Source of the DNA: Paenibacillus_E sp042676385
GTDB lineage: Bacteria; Bacillota; Bacilli; Paenibacillales; NBRC-103111
Direction: 5' to 3'
DNA: 64,000 nucleotides
Assembly: GCF_042676385.1 (NCBI RefSeq)
Contig: NZ_JBHTHA010000035.1
Span: forward strand, 1 to 64,000
Within the stretch, counting starts at the first letter, position 1, and each line of letters begins with the position of its first letter. A program made the translations under genes and the position numbers. Below the pieces are notes generated by a model. It was given only the letters and a program-made list of their open reading frames with translations, had not been told where the DNA came from and made no database searches. Below are positions 34,348 through 42,641 of the stretch, in pieces.

Positions 34348-34899
34348 ATGACTCAGGCAGCGCAAGCCCAAGTACTCTACTATACAGAGATTTCTTCACC
34401 TATAGGACCGCTCGTCCTCGTAGCAAGCAGCCAAGGGCTCTGTTCCATCGAATTCGGTACATTTGCCCATAATCACGAGAAGCTGGGCGTTTGGGCCAAC
34501 CGTTGGTTCGGCGCGCACGAGCTGCGGGAGGATGAACAACAACTGCAGCCGGTAAAGCAGCAGCTGGAGCAATATTTTAAAGGTGAACGATCCGGCTTTG
34601 AAGGGAAGTTAGACCTGCATGGAACCGAGTTCCAGAAAAGGGTGTGGACTGCGCTGCTCGATGTCCCCTTCGGCCAAACAGCCTCCTATAAAGATATCGC
34701 AGAAGCAATCGGCTCGCCCAAAGCGGTTAGAGCCGTTGGTGGTGCAAATAATCGCAATCCGATACCGGTCATCGTCCCTTGTCATCGAATTATAGGCGCT
34801 GGCGGTGAGCTTGTCGGATATGGCGGCGGGCTTGATATCAAAGTTCTTCTATTGGAATTGGAAGGCACCAGGACTAAACAGACTATTACCGTGGAGTGA
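34348..34899 (+). CDS. ogt: methylated-DNA-[protein]-cysteine S-methyltransferase
   Basis: ATG 34348 follows GGGAGG. The 183-residue protein has the PCHR active site (VIVPCHRIIGAGG), the helix-turn-helix KDIAEAIGSPKAVRAVGGANNRNP, and a C-terminal GGLDIKVLLLELEG. It repairs O6-alkylguanine by irreversible self-alkylation. The following HD-GYP gene starts 5 nt after the stop with its Shine-Dalgarno sequence inside ogt, so the two are coupled. Confidence 0.95.
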   Translation: MTQAAQAQVLYYTEISSPIGPLVLVASSQGLCSIEFGTFAHNHEKLGVWANRWFGAHELREDEQQLQPVKQQLEQYFKGERSGFEGKLDLHGTEFQKRVWTALLDVPFGQTASYKDIAEAIGSPKAVRAVGGANNRNPIPVIVPCHRIIGAGGELVGYGGGLDIKVLLLELEGTRTKQTITVE

Positions 34900-34904
34900 A
34901 TCCT

Positions 34905-35939
34905 ATGAGATATGTGCATCTGGACTCCGTCGAGCCTGGGCAATATTTAGGGCGGACGATTTTTTCCAGCAATGGGGCCGTTTTGCTTTCGGAAGGCGTG
35001 CAATTAACGGTCTATATGATCAATACACTCAACCGGATCGGGGTTACGATGATCTATATTAAGGACCCTAATTTGGAAGATATCGAAATCCCGGAAGTGA
35101 TCTCTGATGAAACGAAACGTGCAGTGATGATGCGAATGAGCGAAACATTCGACACGATCCGCTCCGGCAAAGATTTTAATTCGCGTTCGATGAGCATCTC
35201 GATCAATACATTGCTTGATGAAATCATGAAGAACAAGGATGTGCTCGTGCAATTATCCGATATACGCACCCAGGATAACGAGAAGTATGTGCATGCAACT
35301 AATGTGTGCATGATGTCCGTTCTAGTCGGCATCAATATGGGGATGAACGCAACTCAGCTCAAAGAGCTTGCGATCGGAGCGCTGCTCCACGATGTCGGCA
35401 AGGTCGAGCTGATTACGGATGACACGTCGACAGACCCGAAAAAGCACCACACGTGGCGCGGTTTCGAACTCATCAAAAATAAGCGGGAGTTCAGCTTGCT
35501 CATTGCTCATGTCGCCTTCCAGCACCACGAAGCGCTCGATGGATCGGGCGTTCCGCGCGGGCTCATGAGCGAAGAAATCCACCTTTATGCTAAAATTACC
35601 GCTGTCGCCAATATGTATGATAATTTGCTCTTCGATGTTTCCTCAGGACGCCGCATGCTGCCGCATGAAGCGTGTGAGCACATGATGGCGTTAGCAGGGA
35701 CCAAGCTGGATCGGGATGTGCTGATTGAATTTCTAAAAATCGTCTCAATATATCCTACTGGCGCCTCAGTTCGCTTGTCGACCCGTGAATCCGGCGTTGT
35801 GGTGGGGCAGCATCGGGGGCTGCCAAGCCGTCCGATTGTCAGAGTCGTGAAGCAGGATGCACTCGACAAGGAGCTAGAGATCAAAGAAATCGATCTTGCG
35901 AAGCACACGACCGTTTTTATCGAACAGGTGCTCCTGTAA
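34905..35939 (+). CDS. HD-GYP domain protein (probable c-di-GMP phosphodiesterase)
   Basis: ATG 34905 has GGAG 8 nt upstream; GTG 34896 overlaps the ogt stop. The 344-residue protein has an N-terminal DUF3391-like region (YLGRTIFSSNGAVLLSEGVQL). The HD-GYP domain shows the motif HDVGK (ALLHDVGKVEL), HHTWRGFELI, and HHEALDGSGVP, with Val in place of the usual Tyr of GYP. The C-terminal beta region is complete, unlike the paralogue at 28232-29357. It should hydrolyse c-di-GMP, opposing the three riboswitches of this window. Confidence 0.88.
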   Translation: MRYVHLDSVEPGQYLGRTIFSSNGAVLLSEGVQLTVYMINTLNRIGVTMIYIKDPNLEDIEIPEVISDETKRAVMMRMSETFDTIRSGKDFNSRSMSISINTLLDEIMKNKDVLVQLSDIRTQDNEKYVHATNVCMMSVLVGINMGMNATQLKELAIGALLHDVGKVELITDDTSTDPKKHHTWRGFELIKNKREFSLLIAHVAFQHHEALDGSGVPRGLMSEEIHLYAKITAVANMYDNLLFDVSSGRRMLPHEACEHMMALAGTKLDRDVLIEFLKIVSIYPTGASVRLSTRESGVVVGQHRGLPSRPIVRVVKQDALDKELEIKEIDLAKHTTVFIEQVLL

Positions 35940-36012
35940 CATCGATTTGAAAAGGGACGAATAGAAATGCTATGATGGAGCAAATGAACCATTTTTTAAA
36001 CAAATATATTGG

Positions 36013-36036
36013 GGCCCCCACAAAATAGTATTGTGG
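36013..36036. terminator. hairpin between the HD-GYP gene and yneF
   Basis: CCCCCACAA-AATAGTA-TTGTGGGG is an 8-bp stem followed by TTAAATT. It may end the ogt/HD-GYP transcript, though the T-tract is interrupted. Confidence 0.5.
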
Positions 36037-36058
36037 GGTTAAATTAGGGGGCAAGCTT

Positions 36059-36268
36059 ATGTGGAATATTATTATTCCTATTCTTACGCTGATTGTGGGC
36101 CTGGTCGGGGGCTTCTTCATTGGGGTATTCTACTTGAGAAGACAACTGGAATCCATGCAGAACAATCCGGAAATGCTGCAAAAAATGGCCAAGCAAATGG
36201 GCTATAACATGAATAAGCAGCAAATGGCGAAAGTTCAAAACATGATGAAAAACCAAAAGTGGAAATGA
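36059..36268 (+). CDS. yneF: YneF family (UPF0154) membrane protein
   Basis: The 69-residue protein has one N-terminal membrane helix (residues 4-26) and a basic Gln/Met/Asn-rich cytoplasmic tail (NNPEMLQKMAKQMGYNMNKQQ), the signature of the UPF0154/YneF family of Firmicutes. Its function is unknown. A GGGGGGC site precedes the ATG. Confidence 0.93.
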   Translation: MWNIIIPILTLIVGLVGGFFIGVFYLRRQLESMQNNPEMLQKMAKQMGYNMNKQQMAKVQNMMKNQKWK

Positions 36269-36385
36269 AACAAGAGTTCAGAGGGCTTTGCCGTCAAACC
36301 GTACAAACGGCGGGCGGCACGAGCCCTTCCTGTTACAGTCCGTTATGAGTAGGACGTACCAGTACTATCCAGAGGTGGCACAGGC

Positions 36386-36964
36386 ATGACGAACAATAAA
36401 GACCGCATTATGGAAGCTGCGATGGATTTGTTTCATGACCAAGGCTTTCAAGGTACGGGTCTTGAAGAAATCCTGTCTAGCAGCGGTGTATGCAAAAGCA
36501 ATTTTTACTATCATTTTAAAAGTAAAGAAGAGCTTGGCGTAAAAGTCATTGAACGTAAGGTGCAGGAGATGCGGGAATCCGTGATGGAGCCAAGTCTCGG
36601 CAATATGAAGCTTTCGCCGAAACAGCAAGTTATAGAATTGTTTAATCGGATGCTGGCCTTTTGTGAGGAGCATGAGTGCCGAAAAGGTTGCTTCTTTGGC
36701 AATATGGCGTTAGAGCTTAGCGATCGATCTGAGGCGCTGCGAATACCGCTAAGCCGCTTTTTTAGCGAACTTGAAGATAAGGTCGCACGCTGCCTGCAGG
36801 AAGGGAGCAATCGAGGGGAATTGACGCTGAAGGGCTTAACGCCAACGGAGTTGGCACTGCCCATCGTTTCGCTGCTTCAAGGCGGTTTGCTGCTGACGAA
36901 GACGCACAAGGAAAGTAAAGCTTTACGTGACAGCATTAAGCTGCTTACAATTTGCATGGTGTAG
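36386..36964 (+). CDS. TetR family transcription regulator
   Basis: The 192-residue protein has an N-terminal TetR HTH (RIMEAAMDLFHDQGFQGTGLEEILSSSGVCKSNFYYHFKSKEEL) and a C-terminal ligand domain with a CRKGCFFGNMALELSD motif seen in some stress-responsive TetR proteins. The two Cys pairs could be redox-active; this is speculative. GAGGTGG precedes the ATG. folE begins 18 nt downstream, so the two are probably co-transcribed. The ligand is unknown. Confidence 0.9.
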   Translation: MTNNKDRIMEAAMDLFHDQGFQGTGLEEILSSSGVCKSNFYYHFKSKEELGVKVIERKVQEMRESVMEPSLGNMKLSPKQQVIELFNRMLAFCEEHECRKGCFFGNMALELSDRSEALRIPLSRFFSELEDKVARCLQEGSNRGELTLKGLTPTELALPIVSLLQGGLLLTKTHKESKALRDSIKLLTICMV

Positions 36965-36982
36965 AAGAGGAGTGAAAAGAAT

Positions 36983-37570
36983 ATGGCATCTATCGATTAT
37001 AAAAACGAAAGAGTCGCGGAGAACCGCGAGCTCATTGAACAGCACGTCAGAGCGATTTTGCGCTTGATCGGAGAAGATGTGGATCGGGAAGGGCTGCTGG
37101 ACACCCCAGCTCGCGTAACCCGGATGTATGAAGAGATTTTTGCCGGCTATTCAGCGGATCCGCGCGATGTGCTGGGTGTTACATTCGATGAACAGCATGA
37201 AGAACTCGTCATCATTAAAGATATCGTCTATTACAGTCAGTGCGAGCACCATATGGCGCCGTTTTTCGGCAAAGTGCATGTAGGTTACCTGCCTAGCGGC
37301 AAAGTCGCCGGTTTGAGCAAATTTGCCCGTCTGGTCGACGTTATCACCCGTAAACTTCAGGTTCAAGAGCGAATTACCTCTGAAATCGCCGACATTTTGG
37401 ATGAAGTGCTGAAACCGCATGGCGTCATGGTCGTCGTTGAAGGCGAGCATATGTGCATGTGCTCCAGAGGCGTGAAAAAGTACGGCAGCCAGACGGTAAC
37501 GTCCGCCGTTCGCGGTTCGTTCAGGACCGACTCGACACTGCGCTCGGAGTTCCTGTCGCTTTTAAAATAA
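36983..37570 (+). CDS. folE: GTP cyclohydrolase I
   Basis: The 195-residue protein has the GTP-CH-I core: zinc ligands Cys and His in YYSQCEHHMAPFFGK, the second Cys in EGEHMCMCSRGVKK, and LSKFARLVDVITRKLQVQERIT. It makes dihydroneopterin triphosphate for folate. GAGGAG precedes the ATG. A strong terminator follows. Confidence 0.97.
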   Translation: MASIDYKNERVAENRELIEQHVRAILRLIGEDVDREGLLDTPARVTRMYEEIFAGYSADPRDVLGVTFDEQHEELVIIKDIVYYSQCEHHMAPFFGKVHVGYLPSGKVAGLSKFARLVDVITRKLQVQERITSEIADILDEVLKPHGVMVVVEGEHMCMCSRGVKKYGSQTVTSAVRGSFRTDSTLRSEFLSLLK

Positions 37571-37578
37571 AGATCCAA

Positions 37579-37626
37579 ATAGGGATGTGCACGATGACAA
37601 TCGTTTTGTGCAGCATCCCCTTTTTT
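37579..37626 (+). terminator. terminator of folE
   Basis: GGGATGTGCAC and TGTGCAGCATCCCC pair with one bulge, followed by TTTTTT. Confidence 0.85.
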
Positions 37627-37776
37627 ATGGCGTGATAGAGGGATGACTTGTTGTACAGCGGATGGATATAGTATTCTGTATCATAATAATCCTCGAGTAA
37701 CTACCGTACATGCCATCGCATAAACTGATAGGAGGACAAGAGGAATCACGGAAGTGGCAAAGAGGGAGGCAAACTT

Positions 37777-39096
37777 ATGAATAACATACGCAAATTTCGG
37801 CCGGGGGAGGCCGCTTCCTCTAAAGTGAGCGAAGAACGGGATGAATTTGAAAAAGATTATGCCAGATTGATTCAGTCGCCGGCGTTTCGCAGGCTGCAAG
37901 GCAAGTCGCAAGTATTCGGAGCCGGTTCCGGCGATTACTACCGGACAAGACTTACCCACTCGCTTGAAGTCGCGCAAATTGCCCGCGAAGTGGCAAAACG
38001 GCTTGAACGCACGAATCCTTTTCTAAAAAAACGGGAGCATCCGGGCTTGATCATTGATCCCACGGTGGTGGAATGCGCCTCGCTCGCGCACGACTTCGGT
38101 CACCCGCCATTCGGCCACAAAGGAGAAGAGGTGTTGAACCACCTTTTGATGAAAGAATACGGGCTGAAATATGAGGGTAACGCGCAAAACTTCCGGATTC
38201 TGATGTTCTTGGAAAAGCGTGCAGGGAGCGACAGCGGCCTCGATCTAACCGCAGCCGTGCTGCTGGGTATTAATAAATATCCGTTCCTTATCGAAGAAGA
38301 AGGCAGGCTTAAAGGCGTGTACGGATCTGAGTGGGACATCATCAGCGAGCTTCGCTCGGCATGGAAAATGCCGGAAGGATGTTCCACGCTGGAAGCGCAG
38401 CTCATGGATCTGTGCGATGATATCGCCTACTCGACGCACGACATCGAAGACGGCATCCGAGCCGGCAAAATTCAAATGAACGCCACTTTTTTCGAGGATC
38501 AAAGGTTGAATCGCCATCTCGTCATGGAGATTCTGAACGATCCGAATAACAAGAAATTCGGCTGGGAAGAAGTCGACATTGAAGAGATGGTGCGCCAGGT
38601 ACTTTCCGACTATCTGGAGCAGTGGCAGCAGATTTTCACCGAATGCAACCGTGAGGAATCACGGACCCGCCGTGAGATGAAAGCGCGATGGGTGAGCTCT
38701 TTCGCGAACAGTTTGGACATCATCGACGACCCTGATAAGGGGTGGAAAAAGGTGACCCTCGTCAAAGCGGATGCCGAAGACATGACCCTGCTGCGGACAA
38801 TGGAAATATTGAAAAAGCTGGCCTGGGTAACGCTAATTAAAGACTTCCGCGTACAGCGTCTGCAAAAGCGCAGCGAAATCATTGTGGAACGTCTGTGGGA
38901 CTCGTTCATCGACCCTGACAAGGGCCAATGGATCATCCCGCCGGACTGGATGGACAGTTATGAACGACATAAGGACAAGTGGAGCTGGCCGCGCTTTATC
39001 GCCGATTACATATCGGGGATGACGGACGCCTACGCGGAGAAGGTGTACGCAGAGCTGTTCGCGAGCAAGTCAGGCTCGATTTATGAGATGGATTAG
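37777..39096 (+). CDS. dGTPase-like HD domain phosphohydrolase
   Basis: The 439-residue protein has the dGTPase-type HD domain: RLQGKSQVFGAGSGDYYRTRLTHSLEVAQIAREV, the HD pair CASLAHDFGHPPFGHKGEE, and DLCDDIAYSTHDIEDG. It probably hydrolyses dNTPs to nucleosides and triphosphate. Its length corresponds to the shorter dGTPase-like group rather than E. coli Dgt (about 505 residues). GGGAGG precedes the ATG. Confidence 0.93.
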   Translation: MNNIRKFRPGEAASSKVSEERDEFEKDYARLIQSPAFRRLQGKSQVFGAGSGDYYRTRLTHSLEVAQIAREVAKRLERTNPFLKKREHPGLIIDPTVVECASLAHDFGHPPFGHKGEEVLNHLLMKEYGLKYEGNAQNFRILMFLEKRAGSDSGLDLTAAVLLGINKYPFLIEEEGRLKGVYGSEWDIISELRSAWKMPEGCSTLEAQLMDLCDDIAYSTHDIEDGIRAGKIQMNATFFEDQRLNRHLVMEILNDPNNKKFGWEEVDIEEMVRQVLSDYLEQWQQIFTECNREESRTRREMKARWVSSFANSLDIIDDPDKGWKKVTLVKADAEDMTLLRTMEILKKLAWVTLIKDFRVQRLQKRSEIIVERLWDSFIDPDKGQWIIPPDWMDSYERHKDKWSWPRFIADYISGMTDAYAEKVYAELFASKSGSIYEMD

Positions 39097-39120
39097 GTGA
39101 CTTAATTAAAATAAATGTTT

Positions 39121-39277
39121 AAAAAGTCCGCTTTCAGAACCGAGAAGGTTGGACGAAGGCGGAGAAGGAGGAACGGAGCGTAGAGATTTGCTGCGAGAGT
39201 ACCGGACTTCCCGGTTTCGTGCAAGATTCGATGTCGAATTACTTCTAGAATCGCTTCGTTATCAAAGTGGGCTTTTT
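39121..39277. ncRNA. 157-nt structured element closed by a 14-bp stem
   Basis: The ends AAAAAGTCCGCTTT (39121-39134) and AAAGTGGGCTTTTT (39264-39277) pair over all 14 positions (two G-T pairs), and each end carries a U-rich edge on its strand. Inside are ACC-GAGAA-GGT, ACCGG-ACTTC-CCGGT (39200-39214) and a GATTC...GAATC stem. It contains no gene. The design resembles a folded RNA or a mobile non-coding repeat; I recall similar sequence from other Paenibacillus genomes but cannot verify it here. Confidence 0.6.
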
Positions 39278-39299
39278 AAGCTACCTCTATAGGCAAAAA

Positions 39300-39330
39300 A
39301 ATACCGACCCCGCAAGGGGTCGATTTTATA
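39300..39330. terminator. terminator of the alpha/beta hydrolase gene
   Basis: CGACCCC-GCAA-GGGGTCG is a 7-bp stem. The minus-strand side is followed by GTATTTTTTT, so it serves the minus-strand gene and overlaps its stop codon. Confidence 0.8.
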
Positions 39331-40342
39331 GGGAGGAGGAAATACCAAGGTCGGCATGCGCAGGTGCCTGAAGCCCCTGCAAAAAATTCAGCGTCTGCTT
39401 AACGTAGGCTTGCGGTTCGGCGCGATAGAGAAGCTCATGCTGGGCATTCGGGATAATCCATAGCTTGTCGGATGTATCCTTCTGCTTCTTGAACATATCC
39501 TCAATCATGCCATAAGGCGCTTTGGTGTCGGCGGTGCCATGAATAAAGAAAATCGGCATCGGGTAAGAGGTGCTCGTAACTTTGTTGTAAGGCACTTCAT
39601 GAAGGCTTACGCCGTTCAGAAGCGGGAAGAACAAACGGACCAGCGGCAATGAAGGGAATTTTGGTACATTTACATATTGTTTCATATTGTGATAAAGCGT
39701 ATCCGGGTTGAGCAAAAAGGTGCTATCCAGAATCATGCCGGCAATATCGCTGCCGCTTTGCAGAGCGGCCTGTAGAGCCGTTCCTGCACCCATGGAGAAT
39801 CCCCATATGTAAATAGGGCCATCGGATAGTTGTTTTATATAATCTACTGCCCCAAGAAGTTCTTGGGATTCGCGAATGCCGCCGGTCATAAGATGGTCAT
39901 TGCCAGGCTGGACATAACCGTAATCAAACATAAGAACATTGTAATTTTGCATATGAAGCTCGCGGGCTAAGTTATAGATCGGAACCCATAGCTCTTCGCG
40001 GTTGCCGCCGTAGCCATGCGAGAATATGACCGTTTTGTTGGAGCTGGCCGGAATGAACCAGCCATCGAGATTGGATGCACCGTTTCGGCTTGGAAAGGTG
40101 ACGCTGCTATAAGGCAGCCCGACAGCTTGCATCGGATTCGAATGCAACGGGTCGATATGAGGCCGCGCAAGCGTCCAGGCGATATAAGCGTGAAAAGCAA
40201 GCAGCAATGAGGTGCATAGCAGTAAGAATGAGATAAGGATGGTGGAAACCAGCCTTTTTTTGCGAAGGAGCGGGCGGGTTACCGCCTGCTCTAAGGGCGA
40301 TTGCAGCGACCCGGATCCGGGTGTGATAGATGTAGTTGACAT
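39326..40342 (-). CDS. membrane-anchored alpha/beta hydrolase
   Basis: ATG 40342 follows GAGGGAGGG; the frame extends upstream to 40360 without a better site. The 338-residue protein has an N-terminal membrane helix (about residues 35-58) and an alpha/beta hydrolase domain with the nucleophile in WGFSMGAGTA, an oxyanion HGYGGN, an acidic residue in HGTADTKAP and His in NAQHELLY. The substrate is unknown. Three 11-bp-spaced TTACA repeats lie 160 bp upstream of the start. Confidence 0.9.
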   Translation of the reverse strand: MSTTSITPGSGSLQSPLEQAVTRPLLRKKRLVSTILISFLLLCTSLLLAFHAYIAWTLARPHIDPLHSNPMQAVGLPYSSVTFPSRNGASNLDGWFIPASSNKTVIFSHGYGGNREELWVPIYNLARELHMQNYNVLMFDYGYVQPGNDHLMTGGIRESQELLGAVDYIKQLSDGPIYIWGFSMGAGTALQAALQSGSDIAGMILDSTFLLNPDTLYHNMKQYVNVPKFPSLPLVRLFFPLLNGVSLHEVPYNKVTSTSYPMPIFFIHGTADTKAPYGMIEDMFKKQKDTSDKLWIIPNAQHELLYRAEPQAYVKQTLNFLQGLQAPAHADLGISSSL

Positions 40343-40504
40343 GGCGATTCCCTCCCTCAAAGTTCAAAAATGAGTCTAATCTTGCCCTGGTGTCAGATCG
40401 AGGTGTCAGGGAAAAGATGGTAAGTTTTTGTAATATTCAGATAAGTATTCTATTAATTTAATGTTAATCTGTATGCGCTTACAAGTCAATGAGGGTGCGG
40501 TAAT

Positions 40505-40532
40505 TGTAAGCCTTCTGTAACCATTCTGTAAC
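40505..40532 (-). promoter_or_regulatory. candidate PhoP-type direct repeats
   Basis: TGTAAG, TGTAAC and TGTAAC on the plus strand start at 40505, 40516 and 40527, exactly 11 bp apart. Read on the minus strand they are GTTACA, GTTACA and CTTACA, close to the TTHACA repeats bound by Bacillus PhoP. They point to the minus-strand hydrolase gene. Another TTAACA lies nearer that gene. Confidence 0.45.
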
Positions 40533-40637
40533 AGTAGACTTTCTGCTTGATGGGGGCAATTTGGCGGTATCCTTTCTCAACTTCGGGAGGGCTAATAAAC
40601 AAATCTTGTTAGACTAAGCAGTTTGTTGGAATGAACC

Positions 40638-40666
40638 TTTACTGAGCCAAGTAGATTCGTTATACT
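40638..40666 (+). promoter_or_regulatory. sigma-A promoter of the IclR-family gene
   Basis: TTTACT (40638-40643) and TATACT (40661-40666) are 17 nt apart. The palindrome at 40679 begins 12 nt after the -10, so a bound repressor would block transcription. Confidence 0.7.
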
Positions 40667-40678
40667 AGAGGTAACTGG

Positions 40679-40695
40679 GTTTCACAAGGTGAAAC
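40679..40695 (+). promoter_or_regulatory. palindromic operator upstream of the IclR-family gene
   Basis: GTTTCAC-AAG-GTGAAAC is a perfect palindrome just downstream of the -10. It shares both 6-bp arms and the 5-bp spacing with the site before aconitase (46525-46541). This is probably the autoregulatory site of the IclR-family protein. Confidence 0.65.
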
Positions 40696-40783
40696 TAGGA
40701 CAAATTCTTCGATGAGCTGTTAAAATAGGATCAACCCGCTCAATTGGCGGATAATGGATCCGAATAATGAGAGTGGTGTAGCT

Positions 40784-41527
40784 ATGGAAGATGCTAAACT
40801 AACCGTTCGCGCGGTTGAGCGCGCTTTAGATATTTTGCTATGTTTTACAGGAGCTTCGGAGTTGACGCTAACCGAGATTGCCAGCCGGGTTGAGCTGCAT
40901 AAGAGCACGGTGCACCGGTTGCTTGCCTCCTTGGAAGGCAAAGGCTTCATTATGCGCGACAGCTCCTCGGAAAAATACAGGCTGGGCTACCGGCTGTGGG
41001 AATTGTCCGCCAACCTGTCGAAGGAGGGCGATCCGGGCATCATTTTGCTGCCGGAGATGGAACGGTTGCGCGACCAGCTCGGCGAGACGATCTCGCTGTA
41101 TGTCCAGGACGGTCTGGAGCGCGTGCGCATCCAAGCGGTGCAGAGCAACCACGCCATTCGCCGCGTGGCCCCTGTCGGGGCGCGGATGCCTTTGTACGTC
41201 GGCGCCTCGAGCAAGGTGCTCGTCGCCTTTGCTGAGCCTGCGGTGCAGGAGCAGCTGCTAGCCTCGGCCGATTGGCCGGCGGGGCTAGACTCGCTAGCGT
41301 TCCTGCAGCAGCTCAGCGACACCCGGCGCGCGGGCTTCGCCACGAGCGTCGAAGAGCGCGAGCCCGGTGCGGCGGCCGTGTCCGCACCGATTCTTGACCG
41401 CGGAGGCCGGCTCATCGCGGCCCTCGCGGTGTCCGGTCCAGCGAACAGGCTCACGCTGGAGCTGATGCAAGAGCAGGCGCCGCTCATTATGGAGGCGGCG
41501 CGGCGTATGGGCACGATGCTGCGCTAG
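40784..41527 (+). CDS. IclR family transcription regulator
   Basis: ATG 40784 has a GAGTGGTG site; ATG 40754 upstream lacks one. The 247-residue protein has an IclR winged HTH (LTLTEIASRVELHKSTVHRLLASLEGKGFI) and a C-terminal effector domain (RVAPVGARMPLYVGASSKVLVAF, GFATSVEEREPGAAAVSAPI). IclR-type regulators commonly control acetate, aromatic or sugar-acid metabolism. The 3' half (about 41090-41520) is clearly richer in G+C than its neighbours. The nearest palindrome is shared with aconitase. Confidence 0.93.
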   Translation: MEDAKLTVRAVERALDILLCFTGASELTLTEIASRVELHKSTVHRLLASLEGKGFIMRDSSSEKYRLGYRLWELSANLSKEGDPGIILLPEMERLRDQLGETISLYVQDGLERVRIQAVQSNHAIRRVAPVGARMPLYVGASSKVLVAFAEPAVQEQLLASADWPAGLDSLAFLQQLSDTRRAGFATSVEEREPGAAAVSAPILDRGGRLIAALAVSGPANRLTLELMQEQAPLIMEAARRMGTMLR

Positions 41528-41548
41528 CGCATCGCGAGCCCTTGCAGA

Positions 41549-41605
41549 GGCTTCGGCGCTGCGCCGAAGCCATTCATCCCTCATCCTTGTGAGAGCTCAA
41601 GGATG
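41549..41605 (+). terminator. two hairpins after the IclR-family gene
   Basis: GGCTTCGGCGC / GCGCCGAAGCC (41549-41571) is a perfect 11-bp arm pair without a T-tract. CATCCTTG-TGAGAGCT-CAAGGATG (41582-41605) follows, with a short downstream GGGGATGTTTT. They probably end the IclR transcript or shape the leader of the transporter gene. Confidence 0.6.
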
Positions 41606-41664
41606 GGGGATGTTTTGCTTCCAGGCGGTCATACTAGAAGAGGGAAGGGGAGTGGCAACGTGGG

Positions 41665-42555
41665 ATGAGCAAATCGGCCTCTATGCTGGCCATCTGGATC
41701 AGTCTTGCCAGCAACATCGTACTGACCGCCATCAAAATCGTAGTCGGCCTCCTGTTCAAGAGCCAGGTGCTTATCGCCGACGGCATTCATAACGCGGGAG
41801 ATGTCATTGCGACCGCCACCGCCTACAGCTCCATGCGGGTATCCTCGAAACCGGCGGATATCGATCATCCCTACGGCCATGGGAAAGCCGAGGTGCTTGG
41901 CGCTTTTATCGTTGCCATCATCCTTGGCGGAGCCGCTATTTATATGGGCTATCACGCGATTCACGCGCTGTTCCAGCCCCCTGGATCGGCTCATATTCTT
42001 GCTTTTGCCGCTGCTGTTGTTTCGTTGATCTGGAAGCAGGCGCTTTACGTCTATACGATACGAATCGGTAGAAAGACCAACAGTAAAGGTTTGATGGCCA
42101 CGGCTTACGACCATTTGGCCGACGTGTATGCTTCAATAGCTGCTTCCATTGGTATTGGCTTGGCTTTGATCGGGGATTATTATCATATGCCCCTGCTGTC
42201 TTATGGAGATCCCGTTGCCGGGATTATCGTCTCATTTCTGGTATTAAAGCTAGCATGGGAAATGGGGAAGGAATCCTTCGACATTCTCATGGAGCGCAGT
42301 GTGAGTGCGGCCTACATCGAGCAATACGCTGCCTTGATCCGTTCCGTACCCGAGGTTAAGCGGATCGATCGCTTGCGTGCCAGAGAACATGGGCACTACA
42401 TATTGGTTGATGCCAGGGTAGGTGTTTCTGGGAAGCTAACCATTCAAGAAGGACATGATATCAGCCGCGTAATCAAGCAAAAAATCATAGATGCACACAG
42501 CGATGTGGTTGAGGTCCTCGTTCACCTCAATCCATGGTATGAGGATGAACATTAG
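41665..42555 (+). CDS. cation diffusion facilitator transporter
   Basis: The 296-residue protein has the CDF layout of six membrane segments and a C-terminal cytoplasmic domain. Metal-site motifs are DGIHNAGDV in the second segment, HPYGHGKAE in the loop and YDHLADVYAS in the fifth segment. The C-terminal domain (REHGHYILVDARVGVSG, VEVLVHLNP) is of the dimerising type. It exports divalent metals such as Zn, Mn or Fe by proton antiport; the metal is not decided by the sequence. The ribosome-binding site is weak. Confidence 0.93.
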   Translation: MSKSASMLAIWISLASNIVLTAIKIVVGLLFKSQVLIADGIHNAGDVIATATAYSSMRVSSKPADIDHPYGHGKAEVLGAFIVAIILGGAAIYMGYHAIHALFQPPGSAHILAFAAAVVSLIWKQALYVYTIRIGRKTNSKGLMATAYDHLADVYASIAASIGIGLALIGDYYHMPLLSYGDPVAGIIVSFLVLKLAWEMGKESFDILMERSVSAAYIEQYAALIRSVPEVKRIDRLRAREHGHYILVDARVGVSGKLTIQEGHDISRVIKQKIIDAHSDVVEVLVHLNPWYEDEH

Positions 42556-42566
42556 CAAACTTCAAA

Positions 42567-42626
42567 CGAAAAAAAAGAGGTTATCCTGAGATCTTTTAAG
42601 ATCAAAGGTAACCTCTTTTTGTTTTT
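42567..42626. terminator. bidirectional terminator between the CDF gene and sleB
   Basis: AAAAAAGAGGTTA and GTAACCTCTTTTT pair over a long stem with GATCTTTTAAGATC inside. T-runs lie on both strands, serving the two convergent genes. Confidence 0.9.
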
Positions 42627-42641
42627 TGCACGAAGTGCAAC

